Source of the DNA: Thermodesulforhabdus norvegica
GTDB taxonomy: Bacteria; Desulfobacterota; Syntrophobacteria; Syntrophobacterales; Thermodesulforhabdaceae
Length of the DNA: 64,000 bases
Direction of reading: 5' to 3'
Assembly: GCF_900114975.1 (NCBI RefSeq)
Contig: NZ_FOUU01000003.1
Location: 160,383-224,382, forward strand
A program made the position numbers and the translations under genes. The notes under the pieces are model-generated. The model had not been told where the DNA came from and made no database searches. It worked only from the letters and a program-made list of their open reading frames with translations. Positions 26,913 to 36,364 of the stretch are shown here, piece by piece; the first letter of the stretch is position 1, and each line of letters opens with the position of its first letter.

Positions 26913-28473
26913 ACTGATTATCAATGCAGCATCTTACGAAACCCGGGTGGCTCTCGTTGAAGATGGTCACGTTGCAGAGTTCTACATTGAGCGAAGGTCC
27001 GATAAGACCATTGTCGGCAACATCTATAAGGGACGGGTGGTAAAGATTCTGCCCGGTATGCAATCGGCCTTTGTTGATATCGGCCTTCCTAAGGCGGCCT
27101 TTCTCTACGTAGGGGATGTGTGTTTCACTCCGGACGAAGTCTTCATGGACGCCTTTGTCGATGAGATGGAAAACGGGGTGGACAAGGATGAAGGGGTTTC
27201 TCTTGAGACCGGTTTTGATAGGGAAAGGCCCTCCTGTGTTCCGATAGAAGATCGCCTTAGAGAAGGTCAGGAAATTCTCGTGCAAATTTCCAAGGAGCCT
27301 CTGGGAAACAAAGGAGCAAGGGTCACGACGCACCTGACAATTCCGGGGAGGCATCTCGTGCTGATGCCCATGGTCAGGCACGTTGGAGTCTCCCGGAGAA
27401 TAGAGGATGAAACGGAAAGGGAAAATCTTCGTGAAATGGTTCGTTCCATGAAGCCTCCGGAATACGGCTTCATAGTCAGGACTGCCGCGGAGGGGGCCGA
27501 CAGAGAGAAACTTAAGGCAGAAATGGAGTTTCTTCTAAAACTCTGGGAGGGAATTCAAAAGAGGGCGGCTGCCTCGCCCGTTCCTTCTCTCGTGCATAGA
27601 GAACTGGATATTGTTCTCAGGGCGGTTAGAGATCTTTTCACCCGGGAAGTCGAGCGGGTGGTGGTGGATTCCGAACGGGAATACAACAGAATTATTCGCT
27701 TTGTGGATTCTTTTATGCCCTCTCTGAAGTACAGCGTTGAGCTCTACAACGGAAGCCGTCCCATTTTCGAAGCCTACGGCATAGATGTGGAAATTCAGCG
27801 TGCCCTGAACAAGAAGGTGTGGTTGAAATCAGGCGGTTACATAGTGATAGAAACCACGGAGGCCCTAACGGCGATAGATGTCAACACGGGCCGCTATGTG
27901 GGAAAGAGGAACTTTGATGAAACCATATTGAAAACAAATCTCGAGGCCGTCAAGGAGATAGCCTATCAACTGCGGCTGAGAAATATCGGTGGGATAATAA
28001 TCATAGACTTTATCGACATGGAAAAGGGTGCGGACAGGGAAAGGGTATTTCAGGCTCTTGTTGAGGCCGTCAAGAAGGATCGAAGTAAAACCAAGGTTCT
28101 GAGAATGTCAGATTTTGGCCTGGTGGAAATGACGCGAAAACGAACCCGTGAAAGCCTTGCGAGGCTTCTGCAGGAGCCCTGCCCTTACTGTGATGGTACG
28201 GGTTACGTGAAGTCCCGGCAGACGGTCTGCCACGAAATACTCAGAGCTCTTGAAAGAGAGAGGAAAGAGCTTTTGGGAAGGAAGGTCCTTATAAGAGCTC
28301 ATCCGGACGTTGTGGCTCTTTTCTACGACGATGAGCGTCAGGCCTTTGAGGAAGCCGAAGAGGCCTTAATGGGCAGGATCTATCTTAAAGGAGAACCCGA
28401 CTTTCATGTAGAACAATACACTATTGAACCTCTGGATGCTTCTACAAAAGAAGGGGGTCTTTCGGAGGCTTGA
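26902..28473 (+). CDS. rng: Ribonuclease G (Rne/Rng family)
   Basis: Endoribonuclease of 523 residues. An S1 RNA-binding domain (about 35-130) includes GNIYKGRVVKILPGMQSAFVDIG and an acidic insertion. The catalytic DNase I-like region keeps both metal-binding Asp, in TAIDVNTGRYVGK and IIIDFIDM. The zinc-link CPYCDGTGY is present near residue 430. It lacks the long C-terminal scaffold of RNase E, so RNase G is the better name. It would process rRNA 5' ends and mRNA. Its ATG lies inside the end of the radical SAM gene, so translation is probably coupled. Confidence 0.95.
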   Translation: MPCELIINAASYETRVALVEDGHVAEFYIERRSDKTIVGNIYKGRVVKILPGMQSAFVDIGLPKAAFLYVGDVCFTPDEVFMDAFVDEMENGVDKDEGVSLETGFDRERPSCVPIEDRLREGQEILVQISKEPLGNKGARVTTHLTIPGRHLVLMPMVRHVGVSRRIEDETERENLREMVRSMKPPEYGFIVRTAAEGADREKLKAEMEFLLKLWEGIQKRAAASPVPSLVHRELDIVLRAVRDLFTREVERVVVDSEREYNRIIRFVDSFMPSLKYSVELYNGSRPIFEAYGIDVEIQRALNKKVWLKSGGYIVIETTEALTAIDVNTGRYVGKRNFDETILKTNLEAVKEIAYQLRLRNIGGIIIIDFIDMEKGADRERVFQALVEAVKKDRSKTKVLRMSDFGLVEMTRKRTRESLARLLQEPCPYCDGTGYVKSRQTVCHEILRALERERKELLGRKVLIRAHPDVVALFYDDERQAFEEAEEALMGRIYLKGEPDFHVEQYTIEPLDASTKEGGLSEA

Positions 28474-28478
28474 GACAG

Positions 28479-30260
28479 ATGTCGGTAATTGTGGCGATTG
28501 CCCGAAAGCTTGAATCCAGACGAAGCGTCAAGTGGATTGTTTACGGTAGCATTATCGGTGTTGTGAGCGCCCTCGGAGCCGCCTTCTTTTTCGTCTGTCT
28601 GGAATGGGGCAAGTTTTTTTGTTTTGAGTACCTGGCGGGATTTAAGTTGACTCATCCTGCGGGGGAGCATCTCGTACGCAGGGAGGTTTCTACCGAATTC
28701 CGAAGGTGGCTCATGGTGTTGCTTCCTGCAATAGGCGGGTTGATTTCGGGCTTCATCGTCTATACCTGGGCTCCTGAAGCGGAGGGTCACGGTACCGATG
28801 CCATGATCGATGCCTTCCACAACCGTAAGGGCCTGGTCAGATGGCGGGTGCCCTATGTAAAAAGCCTTGCATCAATTGTAACGCTGGCAACAGGGGGTAG
28901 CGCCGGTCGTGAAGGCCCGATAGCTCAGATAGGATCCGGTTTTGGATCCTGGCTTGCCCAGGTTTTGAACCTTAGCGCCCGGGACCGAAGAATAATGCTT
29001 CTGGCGGGATGTGCCGGTGGACTGGGCGCAATATTTCGTGCGCCTATTGGCGGAGCGCTCACGGCCGTTGAAGTTCTCTACCGTGAGGATTTTGAGTCCG
29101 AAGCAATAGTTCCCTGCGTCATATCTTCCGTGGTGGCCTATTCACTTTTTACCACGGCATTCGGATTTCAGCCCATCTTTGATATTCCCCATGTTAGGTT
29201 TACCAACCCGAAGGAGCTTCTTTTGTATGCGATGCTTGCACTGATATGTGTTCCCTTCGGATTTCTCTACGTAAAGTTTTTTTACGGCCTCAGAGACCGT
29301 TTTTTTCGGCCTTTGCCGTTAAAAAATCATTTTAAGCCGGCATTGGGCGGTCTGGTCGTGGGACTCATAGGACTCGGGTTTCCTCAGGTCCTCAGCGGGG
29401 GTTACGGCACAATACAGCAGGCTCTTTACGGTCAGTTAAGTGTTTCTCTGATGTTTGCCCTGGCCTTCATGAAAATTATGGCAACCTCTTTTACCATATC
29501 GTCAGGAGGGAGCGGTGGTGTCTTCGGCCCTTCACTTTACATAGGCGCCATGATCGGTGGTGCCGTGGGGCATCTGGGCAATATCCTTTTTCCCGGTGTC
29601 GTAAGCCATCCCGGGGCATTTGCCCTGGTGGGTATGGGTGCTTTTTTTGCCGGGGTTGCCAAAGCGCCTCTTGGAGCACTTATGATGGTAAGTGAGATGA
29701 CCCAGGGTTACGGTCTGCTGGTTCCGCTGATATTCGCCTCGACCATCACGATGATCCTTTCTCAAAAATGGCACCTTTACGAAAAACAGGTGCTTAACAA
29801 ATTCGCTTCGCCTGCTCACAGGGCCGAGGCGGTGGTTAACGTTCTGCAAGGGCTCACGGTAAGAGATGTCTGTCCCACCGACCGGTCCGTGACGATGCTT
29901 CCTATCGATATGACCCTGGGCGAGCTGAAACGGTTGATGGCCAGAACCGACGAAACCTTCTTTCCCGTTGTGGATCAGTCATTCCGCTTGAAGGGGATAC
30001 TGGCGCTTCCGAGAATACGGGGAGTGGTTCTGGAGGAAGACGTCCTGTCCGATCTGGTCGTGGTAGGGGAACTGATGTCGGATCCGGTTTTCATAAGATG
30101 GGACGAGAGCCTGGATCAGGTGCTGATAAAATTTCTGAAATCCGGCTATTACAGACTTCCGGTGATAAATGATGCCGGTGAATTTGAGGGAATGTTTGGG
30201 CTTGATGAGCTGGTTTCGGCTTATCATAGTGAAATAACCCGTTTGAAAGGGGAGGAGTAG
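28479..30260 (+). CDS. ClC-type chloride channel/antiporter with CBS pair
   Basis: ClC family membrane protein of 593 residues with about 11 hydrophobic helices and a C-terminal pair of CBS domains (about 445-590). Anion-pathway motifs are [14 protein letters not shown], which includes the gating Glu, and [17 protein letters not shown]; the first motif reads EGHGTD rather than GSGIP. CBS domains in this family sense adenine nucleotides. I choose the ATG at 28479, ten bases after GGAGG. A TTG at 28470 is only one base after that site. It starts six bases after rng. Transported ion unproven. Confidence 0.92.
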   Translation: MSVIVAIARKLESRRSVKWIVYGSIIGVVSALGAAFFFVCLEWGKFFCFEYLAGFKLTHPAGEHLVRREVSTEFRRWLMVLLPAIGGLISGFIVYTWAPEAEGHGTDAMIDAFHNRKGLVRWRVPYVKSLASIVTLATGGSAGREGPIAQIGSGFGSWLAQVLNLSARDRRIMLLAGCAGGLGAIFRAPIGGALTAVEVLYREDFESEAIVPCVISSVVAYSLFTTAFGFQPIFDIPHVRFTNPKELLLYAMLALICVPFGFLYVKFFYGLRDRFFRPLPLKNHFKPALGGLVVGLIGLGFPQVLSGGYGTIQQALYGQLSVSLMFALAFMKIMATSFTISSGGSGGVFGPSLYIGAMIGGAVGHLGNILFPGVVSHPGAFALVGMGAFFAGVAKAPLGALMMVSEMTQGYGLLVPLIFASTITMILSQKWHLYEKQVLNKFASPAHRAEAVVNVLQGLTVRDVCPTDRSVTMLPIDMTLGELKRLMARTDETFFPVVDQSFRLKGILALPRIRGVVLEEDVLSDLVVVGELMSDPVFIRWDESLDQVLIKFLKSGYYRLPVINDAGEFEGMFGLDELVSAYHSEITRLKGEE

Positions 30261-30264
30261 AAAG

Positions 30265-31563
30265 GTGACCGTGGAGAAATCGAAAGAGCTTTACGAAAGG
30301 GCCTGCTCTGTTATGCCCGGTGGTGTAAACAGCCCGGTAAGATCCGGAAAGGCCGTGGGAAGCATTCCCGTTTTTGTAAGCAGTGCTTCGGGTGCTTATA
30401 TCTGGGACGAAGACGGCAATCGATACGTTGACTACGTCTGTTCCTGGGGACCGCTTATACTCGGCCATGCTCATCCTGCTGTGGTCTCGGCGATTAAAGA
30501 TGTTGCAGAGCGGGGCACGTCCTACGGTATTCCCACAAAGCTTGAAGTGGATATGGCCGAACAGGTTGTGAAAATGGTTCCGTCGGTGGAGATGGTAAGA
30601 TTTGTCAACTCCGGCACAGAAGCCACGATGAGTGCTCTTCGCCTTGCCAGAGCAGTTACAGGCAGGAAGAAAATTGTGAAGTTCGGAGGTTGTTACCACG
30701 GTCACAGTGACTGTCTTCTGGTCAGCTCCGGATCGGGAGTGGTCACGCTGGGAATTCCCGGAAGTCCCGGGGTACCGGAAGAAATCGTCACCCATACCGT
30801 GTCGCTTCCCTATAATAACCTGTCGGCAGTGGAAAAGGTATTCGATGAGATGGGAAAGGAGATAGCCGCGGTCATCGTTGAACCCGTTGCCGGTAATATG
30901 GGAGTCGTTCCACCGGAAAAGGGGTTTTTGGAGGGATTGAGAAATCTTTGCGACAGGTGGAGCGCTCTTTTAATATTCGACGAAGTAATAACGGGTTTTC
31001 GTTTATCTCCGGGTGGAGCACAGCGGTATTACAACGTTATGCCCGACATAACCTGTCTGGGGAAGATTATCGGAGGAGGTCTCCCTGTCGGGGCTTACGG
31101 GGGCAGGTCTGAAATAATGAGGGAAGTTGCTCCTTCGGGGAAGGTCTATCAGGCGGGAACACTTTCCGGAAATCCTCTGGCAATGGCCGCCGGTCTTGCG
31201 ACCCTGAAGATTCTCGAAACCCCCGGTTTTTATGAAGACCTGGAAAAGAAGTCGGCCTATCTCGAGAAAGGGCTTAGAGAGGCGGTGTCGGATGCGGGGG
31301 TTGAGATGGTGCTTCAGAGGGTGGGGTCTATGGGTTGCGGTTTTTTCCGGAGCGGTGCGGTGAAAAACTTTGAAGATGCCATCAAAAGTGACACTAATGC
31401 TTACGCTCTTTTCTGGCGTGGGATGCTAGAAAATGGCATCTATCTGGCTCCTTCCCAGTTTGAAGCTTTTTTTGTGAGTTCGGCCCATAGTTATGAGGAC
31501 CTGGACCGCACAATTGATGCGGCTCGAAAAGTTCTTAAGAACATGAGAGGAAAAAAAGATTGA
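30265..31563 (+). CDS. hemL: Glutamate-1-semialdehyde 2,1-aminomutase
   Basis: PLP enzyme of 432 residues. It converts glutamate-1-semialdehyde to 5-aminolevulinate in the C5 heme/corrinoid pathway. [11 protein letters not shown] at the N-terminus, [24 protein letters not shown] and the PLP-lysine segment [17 protein letters not shown] are all intact. Length is typical. The start is GTG at 30265 with AGGAG and AAAGG nearby. It lies four bases after the ClC gene. It is separated from atpZ by 57 bases that hold a Rex-like site. Confidence 0.96.
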   Translation: MTVEKSKELYERACSVMPGGVNSPVRSGKAVGSIPVFVSSASGAYIWDEDGNRYVDYVCSWGPLILGHAHPAVVSAIKDVAERGTSYGIPTKLEVDMAEQVVKMVPSVEMVRFVNSGTEATMSALRLARAVTGRKKIVKFGGCYHGHSDCLLVSSGSGVVTLGIPGSPGVPEEIVTHTVSLPYNNLSAVEKVFDEMGKEIAAVIVEPVAGNMGVVPPEKGFLEGLRNLCDRWSALLIFDEVITGFRLSPGGAQRYYNVMPDITCLGKIIGGGLPVGAYGGRSEIMREVAPSGKVYQAGTLSGNPLAMAAGLATLKILETPGFYEDLEKKSAYLEKGLREAVSDAGVEMVLQRVGSMGCGFFRSGAVKNFEDAIKSDTNAYALFWRGMLENGIYLAPSQFEAFFVSSAHSYEDLDRTIDAARKVLKNMRGKKD

Positions 31564-31592
31564 CGCATTCAGAAAACCTGTGTTAGTAAGCG

Positions 31593-31610
31593 TTGTGAAT
31601 AATTACACGA
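31593..31610 (+). promoter_or_regulatory. Candidate Rex operator upstream of atpZ
   Basis: The sequence TTGTGAATAATTACACGA matches the known Rex pattern TTGTGA-N6-TCACAA in all six bases of the left half and four of six in the right half. It lies 11 bases before the atpZ start. The rex gene itself is about 1.9 kb downstream. Rex releases DNA when NADH is high. The match is seen directly; function is inferred. Confidence 0.55.
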
Positions 31611-31620
31611 AGTAGGTCTT

Positions 31621-31854
31621 ATGAAAGAAGAGACTAGGCGCTATGTAAGGCAACTGGTCAGGGCCTCGGCCGTAGGTTTTTCGGTTGCCTTTGCGATTTT
31701 TATCGGCGTGGGTATCGGCTTCTGGCTGGATACCAGCTTCGGGACCTGGCCGTGGCTTACGGTGATTTTTATGATTTTCGGTATAATTGCGGGTTTCAGA
31801 AATTATTATCGCTTTGCAAAACGCCAGCAAGATGAGGAACGTCGGGGGCTGTGA
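31621..31854 (+). CDS. atpZ: AtpZ/AtpI-type small subunit of F0F1 ATP synthase
   Basis: Membrane protein of 77 residues with two hydrophobic helices (about 15-37 and 42-63). The second begins with the FWLDTSFGTWPWL segment and ends with FRNYYRFAK, typical of AtpZ/putative ATPase gene 1 proteins. These help F0 assembly and have been linked to Mg2+/Ca2+ transport. It is first in the block atpZ-atpI-atpB-atpE and overlaps the next gene by four bases. An AGG-type ribosome site lies at 31614. Confidence 0.85.
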   Translation: MKEETRRYVRQLVRASAVGFSVAFAIFIGVGIGFWLDTSFGTWPWLTVIFMIFGIIAGFRNYYRFAKRQQDEERRGL

Positions 31855-32240
31855 CGGAAGCGGGTTATGAAATAGTCCGGAAAGTAAAGATTCTGCATGT
31901 GCTGCTGGGTTCGGCCAGTGTGGTGGTTGTGAGTTACCTTTGGAAGGGGGCGGCACTGAGCGTTTTCCTTGGGTGGGTTCTGATGGCCTGTAATTTTGAA
32001 TTGCTTGAGTGGCAGATGAAGAGGATTTTCTGTCGTGGTCAGAAGCCCCGGAATAGGTTTGCCGTAATGGTCAAATACTATTTGAGGTTTGTGGTCCTGG
32101 CGTTGATTATGTGGCTTGTGATTGCCGAGAAGCTGGTCAAGCCCCTGCCTTTTGCTGCAGGGCTTTTCCTGCTGGGGATAAGTTTCGTCGTGGTGGCCTT
32201 TGAGATGTTCATAAAACAGGCTTTGGGAAGAGAGGTGTGA
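31851..32240 (+). CDS. atpI: ATP synthase subunit I
   Basis: Membrane protein of 129 residues with four predicted helices at about 14-30, 33-52, 74-92 and 99-118. It resembles the ATP synthase I family (PF03899 type), which assists assembly of the c-ring. The GTG start overlaps the atpZ stop (GTGA), showing translational coupling. Sequence conservation in this family is low, so the call rests partly on its place just before atpB. Confidence 0.8.
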   Translation: MTEAGYEIVRKVKILHVLLGSASVVVVSYLWKGAALSVFLGWVLMACNFELLEWQMKRIFCRGQKPRNRFAVMVKYYLRFVVLALIMWLVIAEKLVKPLPFAAGLFLLGISFVVVAFEMFIKQALGREV

Positions 32241-32243
32241 GAA

Positions 32244-32966
32244 ATGGAACATCCGGTTTTGTTTTTACCCATGCTGCTTCAAAAGCTCGGATTACCGGTG
32301 GTTCTGAGTGCCGACGAAGCCCAGACGTTTTTACAGAAACTGCTGTTACCCCACGTTATCTACACGTGGTTGCTGATGGTTCTGTTGATCTCCGTTGGCT
32401 GGGCCGTGGGCAGGAAGATAGAGCTTGTTCCCGAAGGAGGGCAGAACTTTTTTGAGACCGTTCTCGGTGGGCTTGAGGACTTCATGGTGGGAATTGTCGG
32501 AGAAGAGGGGCGCTTTGTGTTTCCTCTTATAGCTTCACTTGCTCTTTTTATACTTTGCAGTAACTACATGGGTATGATTCCGGGATTTTATGCTCCTACG
32601 GCAAATCTCAATACAACTCTGGCCTGTGCAATCATCGTTGTGGTTTACACTCATGTAATCGGAGTAAAGTTTCACGGCCTTAAGTATATAAAGCATTTTA
32701 TGGGACCGGTTCTGTGGCTGGTGCCTTTGATGATGCCCATCGAAATCATAGGCCATCTTGCAAGGGTTATGAGTCTTTCCATCCGTCTTTTTGGGAACAT
32801 CTTTGGTGAAGAGCTGGTTCTGGCTATTCTGTTCTTCCTTGCCGGCATGTATCTGGCTCCCCTGCCAATGATGGTGCTGGGGTTGTTCACGGGCTTTATT
32901 CAGGCTTTCATATTTTGCGTGCTTTCCATGATGTATTTTGCCGGAGCGATGGAAGAAGCACACTAG
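32244..32966 (+). CDS. atpB: F0 ATP synthase subunit a
   Basis: Stator membrane subunit of 240 residues with five to six helices. The fourth carries the essential Arg in the MSLSIRLFGNIFGEEL motif, which faces the c-ring ion site. The C-terminal helix contains FTGFIQAFIFCVLSMMYF. It forms the two half-channels for ions. It starts three bases after atpI. Subunits b, delta and the F1 genes are not in the window, as is common in Desulfobacterota, where the F0 a/c block is separate. Confidence 0.95.
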   Translation: MEHPVLFLPMLLQKLGLPVVLSADEAQTFLQKLLLPHVIYTWLLMVLLISVGWAVGRKIELVPEGGQNFFETVLGGLEDFMVGIVGEEGRFVFPLIASLALFILCSNYMGMIPGFYAPTANLNTTLACAIIVVVYTHVIGVKFHGLKYIKHFMGPVLWLVPLMMPIEIIGHLARVMSLSIRLFGNIFGEELVLAILFFLAGMYLAPLPMMVLGLFTGFIQAFIFCVLSMMYFAGAMEEAH

Positions 32967-33047
32967 GTTTTGGAAGGAAGGCCGGAGGTGTTGGTGGTTT
33001 ATAGATTTTTCAAACTCAATCAATTAAATCAAAGGAGGTACGGTGTT

Positions 33048-33431
33048 ATGCTTCGTAGGACTGGGTTGTTGACGGTGCTCTTCTCGCTTGGTTTTGCTGC
33101 TCTGGCGTGTGCTGCAGAGGAAGCCGGTGTGGGTGCAGATGTTACGGTAACGGGATTGAAGTTCTTCTCCTGGTCGGCTCTTGCAGCAGCCGTCGCTATT
33201 ACCTTCGCAGCAGCCGGTTGTGGTGTCGGTCAGGGACTTGCCGTGAAGGGATCGGTTGAGGGTGTTGCCAGGAACCCTGAGGCATCCGGTAAGATCACGG
33301 TTACGATGTTGATCGGTCTGGCGATGATTGAGTCCCTGACGATTTACGCACTGGTTGTGGCGTTGATTCTGATCTACGCAAACCCGGTGAGCAAGCTTAT
33401 TCAGGGATTTATCGGTCTCGCCGGCCACTAA
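33048..33431 (+). CDS. atpE: F0 ATP synthase subunit c with Na+-type residues
   Basis: Proteolipid of 127 residues, longer than the usual ~80. A signal-like hydrophobic leader (about 1-23) precedes the helical hairpin. Helix 1 has GCGVGQGLA with Q62; the loop is ARNPEASGK; helix 2 has [11 protein letters not shown] with the ion-carrying E95, then S96 and Y100. Gln, Glu, Ser and Tyr at this spacing are the residues that bind Na+ in Propionigenium-type c-rings. The start is the ATG at 33048, eight bases after AAAGGAGGT; the frame is open upstream to 32970 without a better start. Na+ coupling is inferred. Confidence 0.93.
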   Translation: MLRRTGLLTVLFSLGFAALACAAEEAGVGADVTVTGLKFFSWSALAAAVAITFAAAGCGVGQGLAVKGSVEGVARNPEASGKITVTMLIGLAMIESLTIYALVVALILIYANPVSKLIQGFIGLAGH

Positions 33432-33463
33432 AGAATCAGCGGGTTTTTTAACGAGGGCCGGTT

Positions 33464-33506
33464 ACAGGGTGAGGGGGGGATGTGAATCTTCCGCTCACCC
33501 TGTTTT
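33464..33506 (+). terminator. Rho-independent terminator after atpE
   Basis: A perfect 10-bp inverted repeat, ACAGGGTGAG at 33464-33473 and CTCACCCTGT at 33494-33503, encloses a 20-base loop and is followed by a short T run. It lies 32 bases after the atpE stop and just before rex, so it probably ends the atp transcript. Confidence 0.75.
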
Positions 33507-33536
33507 CAAAAAGCGATTTTTAGAGGTTGTGGTTTT

Positions 33537-34169
33537 ATGAAGTTTACGAAGATTCCGCTGGCCACGATAAACCGACTGTCCGTTTATCTGAGGGTGCTGG
33601 AAGACCTTCTTGAAGACAATACGGACGTCATATCTTCTGAAAGGCTGGCGCGTCACTGTGGGGTGAATCCCGCGCAGATCAGGAAAGACCTTGCCTATTT
33701 CGGAGAGTTCGGGGTTCGAGGTGTGGGTTATCGGGTTGTGGATCTCATTTCGCAGATAAAAGAAATTCTCGGCCTGAACCGAACCTGGAACCTGGCAATG
33801 GTTGGAGTAGGTAACCTGGGGTCTGCCCTCATAAGACACGGAAACTTCATTAAACATGGTTATGTCTTCGCCGCAGCCTTTGATATAGATCCTGAAAAGG
33901 TGGGGAAGAAGCTACCAAACGGGCTAATAATCAACCATGTTGATGAGCTCGAAGAGGTTGTAAAAGAAAGGAATATTCATATAGGGGTTATTGCCACGCC
34001 TGCCAGTGCAGCTCAAAGCGTTGCCAATCAGCTCATTCTTGCGGGTATAAACGGGATATTGAACTTTGCTCCCGTGCAGATTCAGGTACCCGACTGCTGT
34101 CACGTGGAAAACATTGACTTTACCATCAAGCTTGACAGTATAGCCTATCATCTCTCCACAAATTTCTAA
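33537..34169 (+). CDS. rex: Redox-sensing transcriptional repressor Rex
   Basis: NADH/NAD+-responsive repressor of 210 residues. The winged-helix DNA-binding domain (about 1-80) has LARHCGVNPAQIRKDLAYFGEFGVRGVGY, split as usual before a Rossmann domain with MVGVGNLGSALIRH and the FDIDPEKVG segment. A C-terminal helix swaps between dimer partners. In other anaerobes Rex controls fermentation, ATP synthase and sulfate-reduction genes. Rex-like sites lie upstream of atpZ (31593) and of the HdrA-type gene (59461). It is read separately from atpE because a terminator lies between them; no clear promoter was found. Confidence 0.96.
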   Translation: MKFTKIPLATINRLSVYLRVLEDLLEDNTDVISSERLARHCGVNPAQIRKDLAYFGEFGVRGVGYRVVDLISQIKEILGLNRTWNLAMVGVGNLGSALIRHGNFIKHGYVFAAAFDIDPEKVGKKLPNGLIINHVDELEEVVKERNIHIGVIATPASAAQSVANQLILAGINGILNFAPVQIQVPDCCHVENIDFTIKLDSIAYHLSTNF

Positions 34170-34171
34170 AT

Positions 34172-36118
34172 TTATAATCCGCTGTTTTCCTTTAAAAGTC
34201 TGTCCATGGGTATGTATGTTGCGTTCATGCGCTGTGAAATGATGTAACCATATCCCATGGCCATGGGGTCCAATTCCGTGTCCACGTATACGGCCTGGAT
34301 TCCTTTGCGGCGTATTTCACGGGCCAGAGCTAAAGTTTCTTCCAGCGGATCGGAGCCGTAACAGCTCACGTTGGGGCGTCCGTCGGAGAAGACCATTATT
34401 ACCGGTACGGCTTCGGGATTTTTTTGCATTTCCTGATTAAGGTGCTTGAGAGCAAGACTCAGGCCCTTTGCCAGAGGAGTCCTTCCCCCAACGGGTAGTT
34501 CTTCAACTCTGGATATGGCGTCGTGCATGTTGTGAGTCAGGGGAAGCAGGACCTCGGCATCGGTATGCCTGAAGGTAATGATTCCGAGTTTGTCTCGGTG
34601 TAAATACATGTCCCGTATAAGGGCTTCGATTATACCCTTGGTCCTGCTCATTCGATTATTGGTTCTCATGGAAGCACTGGAGTCGATGACAAGCATAAGG
34701 GTAAGTCCCGTTTTCCGACGCCGCCTGTTAAACCTCAAATCCTGGCTTTTTATTACGACTTTGCCGTTCATACCTCTTTTAAGCTGGTATGGTGCGGCCG
34801 CACGGAGTGTACCGGATAGGGAGAGGTCGAAGTCCCGGTCCTGAGGACCGGGCAGCCGAAGTCCTGAACAGATGCCCGATTTGTGGCGCGAAGGAAAGGG
34901 GAACCTCCTGCCAGGGTGTGATCCGGGTTGGATGCGATACCAGGGAATTTGAGGAATGACGGGTATATGAGATCCGGGGCAGAGATGGGTTACGCAGGAA
35001 AGAGGCGATGCGGCCGATACTTTATCTTTGGTATGAGGCGGTTTGTTCTGATAAAGAGGTTTCCATTCTCCTGATGTTCTGTCCTGATGAGTTTCGTGCT
35101 GGTCTATCAGTTGCACAAGCTTTTCTTCGTCGAATTCTTTGCGTTCGAGGGGGTTTTTCTTGACCCTGTGAGGCAGGCTGAGCCTTGCGGCCATGTGGAT
35201 GTCTTCTTTTCCGACCTCCGATTTTTCCTTTAGAGCCGCATGTGCTCTGGCCGCTTTAACAATGGTAATCTCGGCTCTGTGCCCGTCTGTTTCCATCGCC
35301 ATTGCCAGGCGGGCGGCAAGCTCGTACATTTCATCGGGTATAATGATGCGGTTAAGATTTTCTCTTGCCCGCCTGATAACTTCTCTAAGCCGGGTATCTT
35401 CGGCCGCCCACTGCTTTCTGAAACCCTCCGGGTCGGTTTCAAAGGCAATGCGGCGCTTTATTATTTCGAGCCTTTCTTCCACGGATGCCGCAGCTTTCAC
35501 GGAAACACAAAGGCCAAAGCGGTCAAGGAGCTGGGGTCTCAGGTCTCCCTCCTCGGGGTTCATGGTCCCTACCAGAACAAAGCGGCTTGCGTGAGTAAAG
35601 CTTATACCCTCTCGTTCGACGATATTGACCCCCGACGCCGCAACGTCGAGTAGAAGATCGACGATCTGATCGTTCAGCAGGTTTACCTCATCGACGTAGA
35701 GTATGCCTCTATGGGCTTCCGCCAGCAGGCCCGGTTCGAAGGCCTTTTTTCCTTTTTTTATGGCTTCCTCGATGTCAATTGTTCCCAGTAGTCGGTCTTC
35801 TGTAGTTCCTATGGGAAGGTTGACCAGGCGAATAGGTCGCTGAACTACGGCCAGGGTTTCTCCATTGCGTACCCTATCCCGACAAAGAGGGCACAGGCTG
35901 TCGGTGTCGTCAGGATCACACTGGAAGGGACAGTTTTTAACAACCCTTATTTCGGGCAGAAGGTCTATAAGGGCTCGAACTCCTGTTGATTTTGCAGTAC
36001 CCCGTTCTCCTTTTATCAGAACCCCGCCTATGGACGGATCGATTACGTTGAGAAGAAGTGCGGTCTTCATCAATTCCTGACCTACCAGAGCCGAAAAAGG
36101 ATACCTGATTTTTTCCAT
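34172..36118 (-). CDS. Mg/Co-chelatase-like ChlI-ChlD fusion
   Basis: Protein of 648 residues that joins an AAA+ ATPase and a VWA domain, as in the putative cobaltochelatase family TIGR02442. Walker A is GERGTAKST, with a Cys-rich insertion (NCPFQCDPDD, LCPLC). Walker B is ILYVDEVNLL. A Pro-rich linker (about 365-430) follows. TLRAAAPYQ precedes the VWA domain, whose MIDAS motif is DSSAS. Together such proteins drive metal insertion into a tetrapyrrole with a large H/N-type subunit, which is not in the window. The linker looks unusual but the frame is intact. It ends two bases from the convergent rex gene. Confidence 0.85.
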   Translation of the reverse strand: MEKIRYPFSALVGQELMKTALLLNVIDPSIGGVLIKGERGTAKSTGVRALIDLLPEIRVVKNCPFQCDPDDTDSLCPLCRDRVRNGETLAVVQRPIRLVNLPIGTTEDRLLGTIDIEEAIKKGKKAFEPGLLAEAHRGILYVDEVNLLNDQIVDLLLDVAASGVNIVEREGISFTHASRFVLVGTMNPEEGDLRPQLLDRFGLCVSVKAAASVEERLEIIKRRIAFETDPEGFRKQWAAEDTRLREVIRRARENLNRIIIPDEMYELAARLAMAMETDGHRAEITIVKAARAHAALKEKSEVGKEDIHMAARLSLPHRVKKNPLERKEFDEEKLVQLIDQHETHQDRTSGEWKPLYQNKPPHTKDKVSAASPLSCVTHLCPGSHIPVIPQIPWYRIQPGSHPGRRFPFPSRHKSGICSGLRLPGPQDRDFDLSLSGTLRAAAPYQLKRGMNGKVVIKSQDLRFNRRRRKTGLTLMLVIDSSASMRTNNRMSRTKGIIEALIRDMYLHRDKLGIITFRHTDAEVLLPLTHNMHDAISRVEELPVGGRTPLAKGLSLALKHLNQEMQKNPEAVPVIMVFSDGRPNVSCYGSDPLEETLALAREIRRKGIQAVYVDTELDPMAMGYGYIISQRMNATYIPMDRLLKENSGL

Positions 36119-36364
36119 CGATCCCAGTACCCCTCAATTTCTTGTGAAAAAATTTTTTTGAGTTGTTGCTGCCGCTGTCAGATAACACTTCAGGCCGTGA
36201 TGGTCAAGCCTTCTGCGCCGTGTCATGTTGAATTCCTAAAACCCTGAGAGGTTCTTAGTGCCGCTTGCAAAAGTGACTGCGCTGTGGTAGCTAACTTTGC
36301 CGCTTAATGTAATAAACCGGCTCTGCGCCAGGCTAAAACAGATTATCAGGAGACATTAAAACCG

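Noticed and set aside
34830..35060. Frameshift in the chelatase linker
   Set aside because: The linker sequence is odd, but the frame is open throughout and the domains on both sides are intact in the same frame.
36119..36364. Possible promoter or small RNA in the gap between the chelatase and DUF1015 genes
   Set aside because: TTGCAA and TAGCTA at 36265-36293 have correct spacing but a poor -10; no stable structure or known RNA was recognised.
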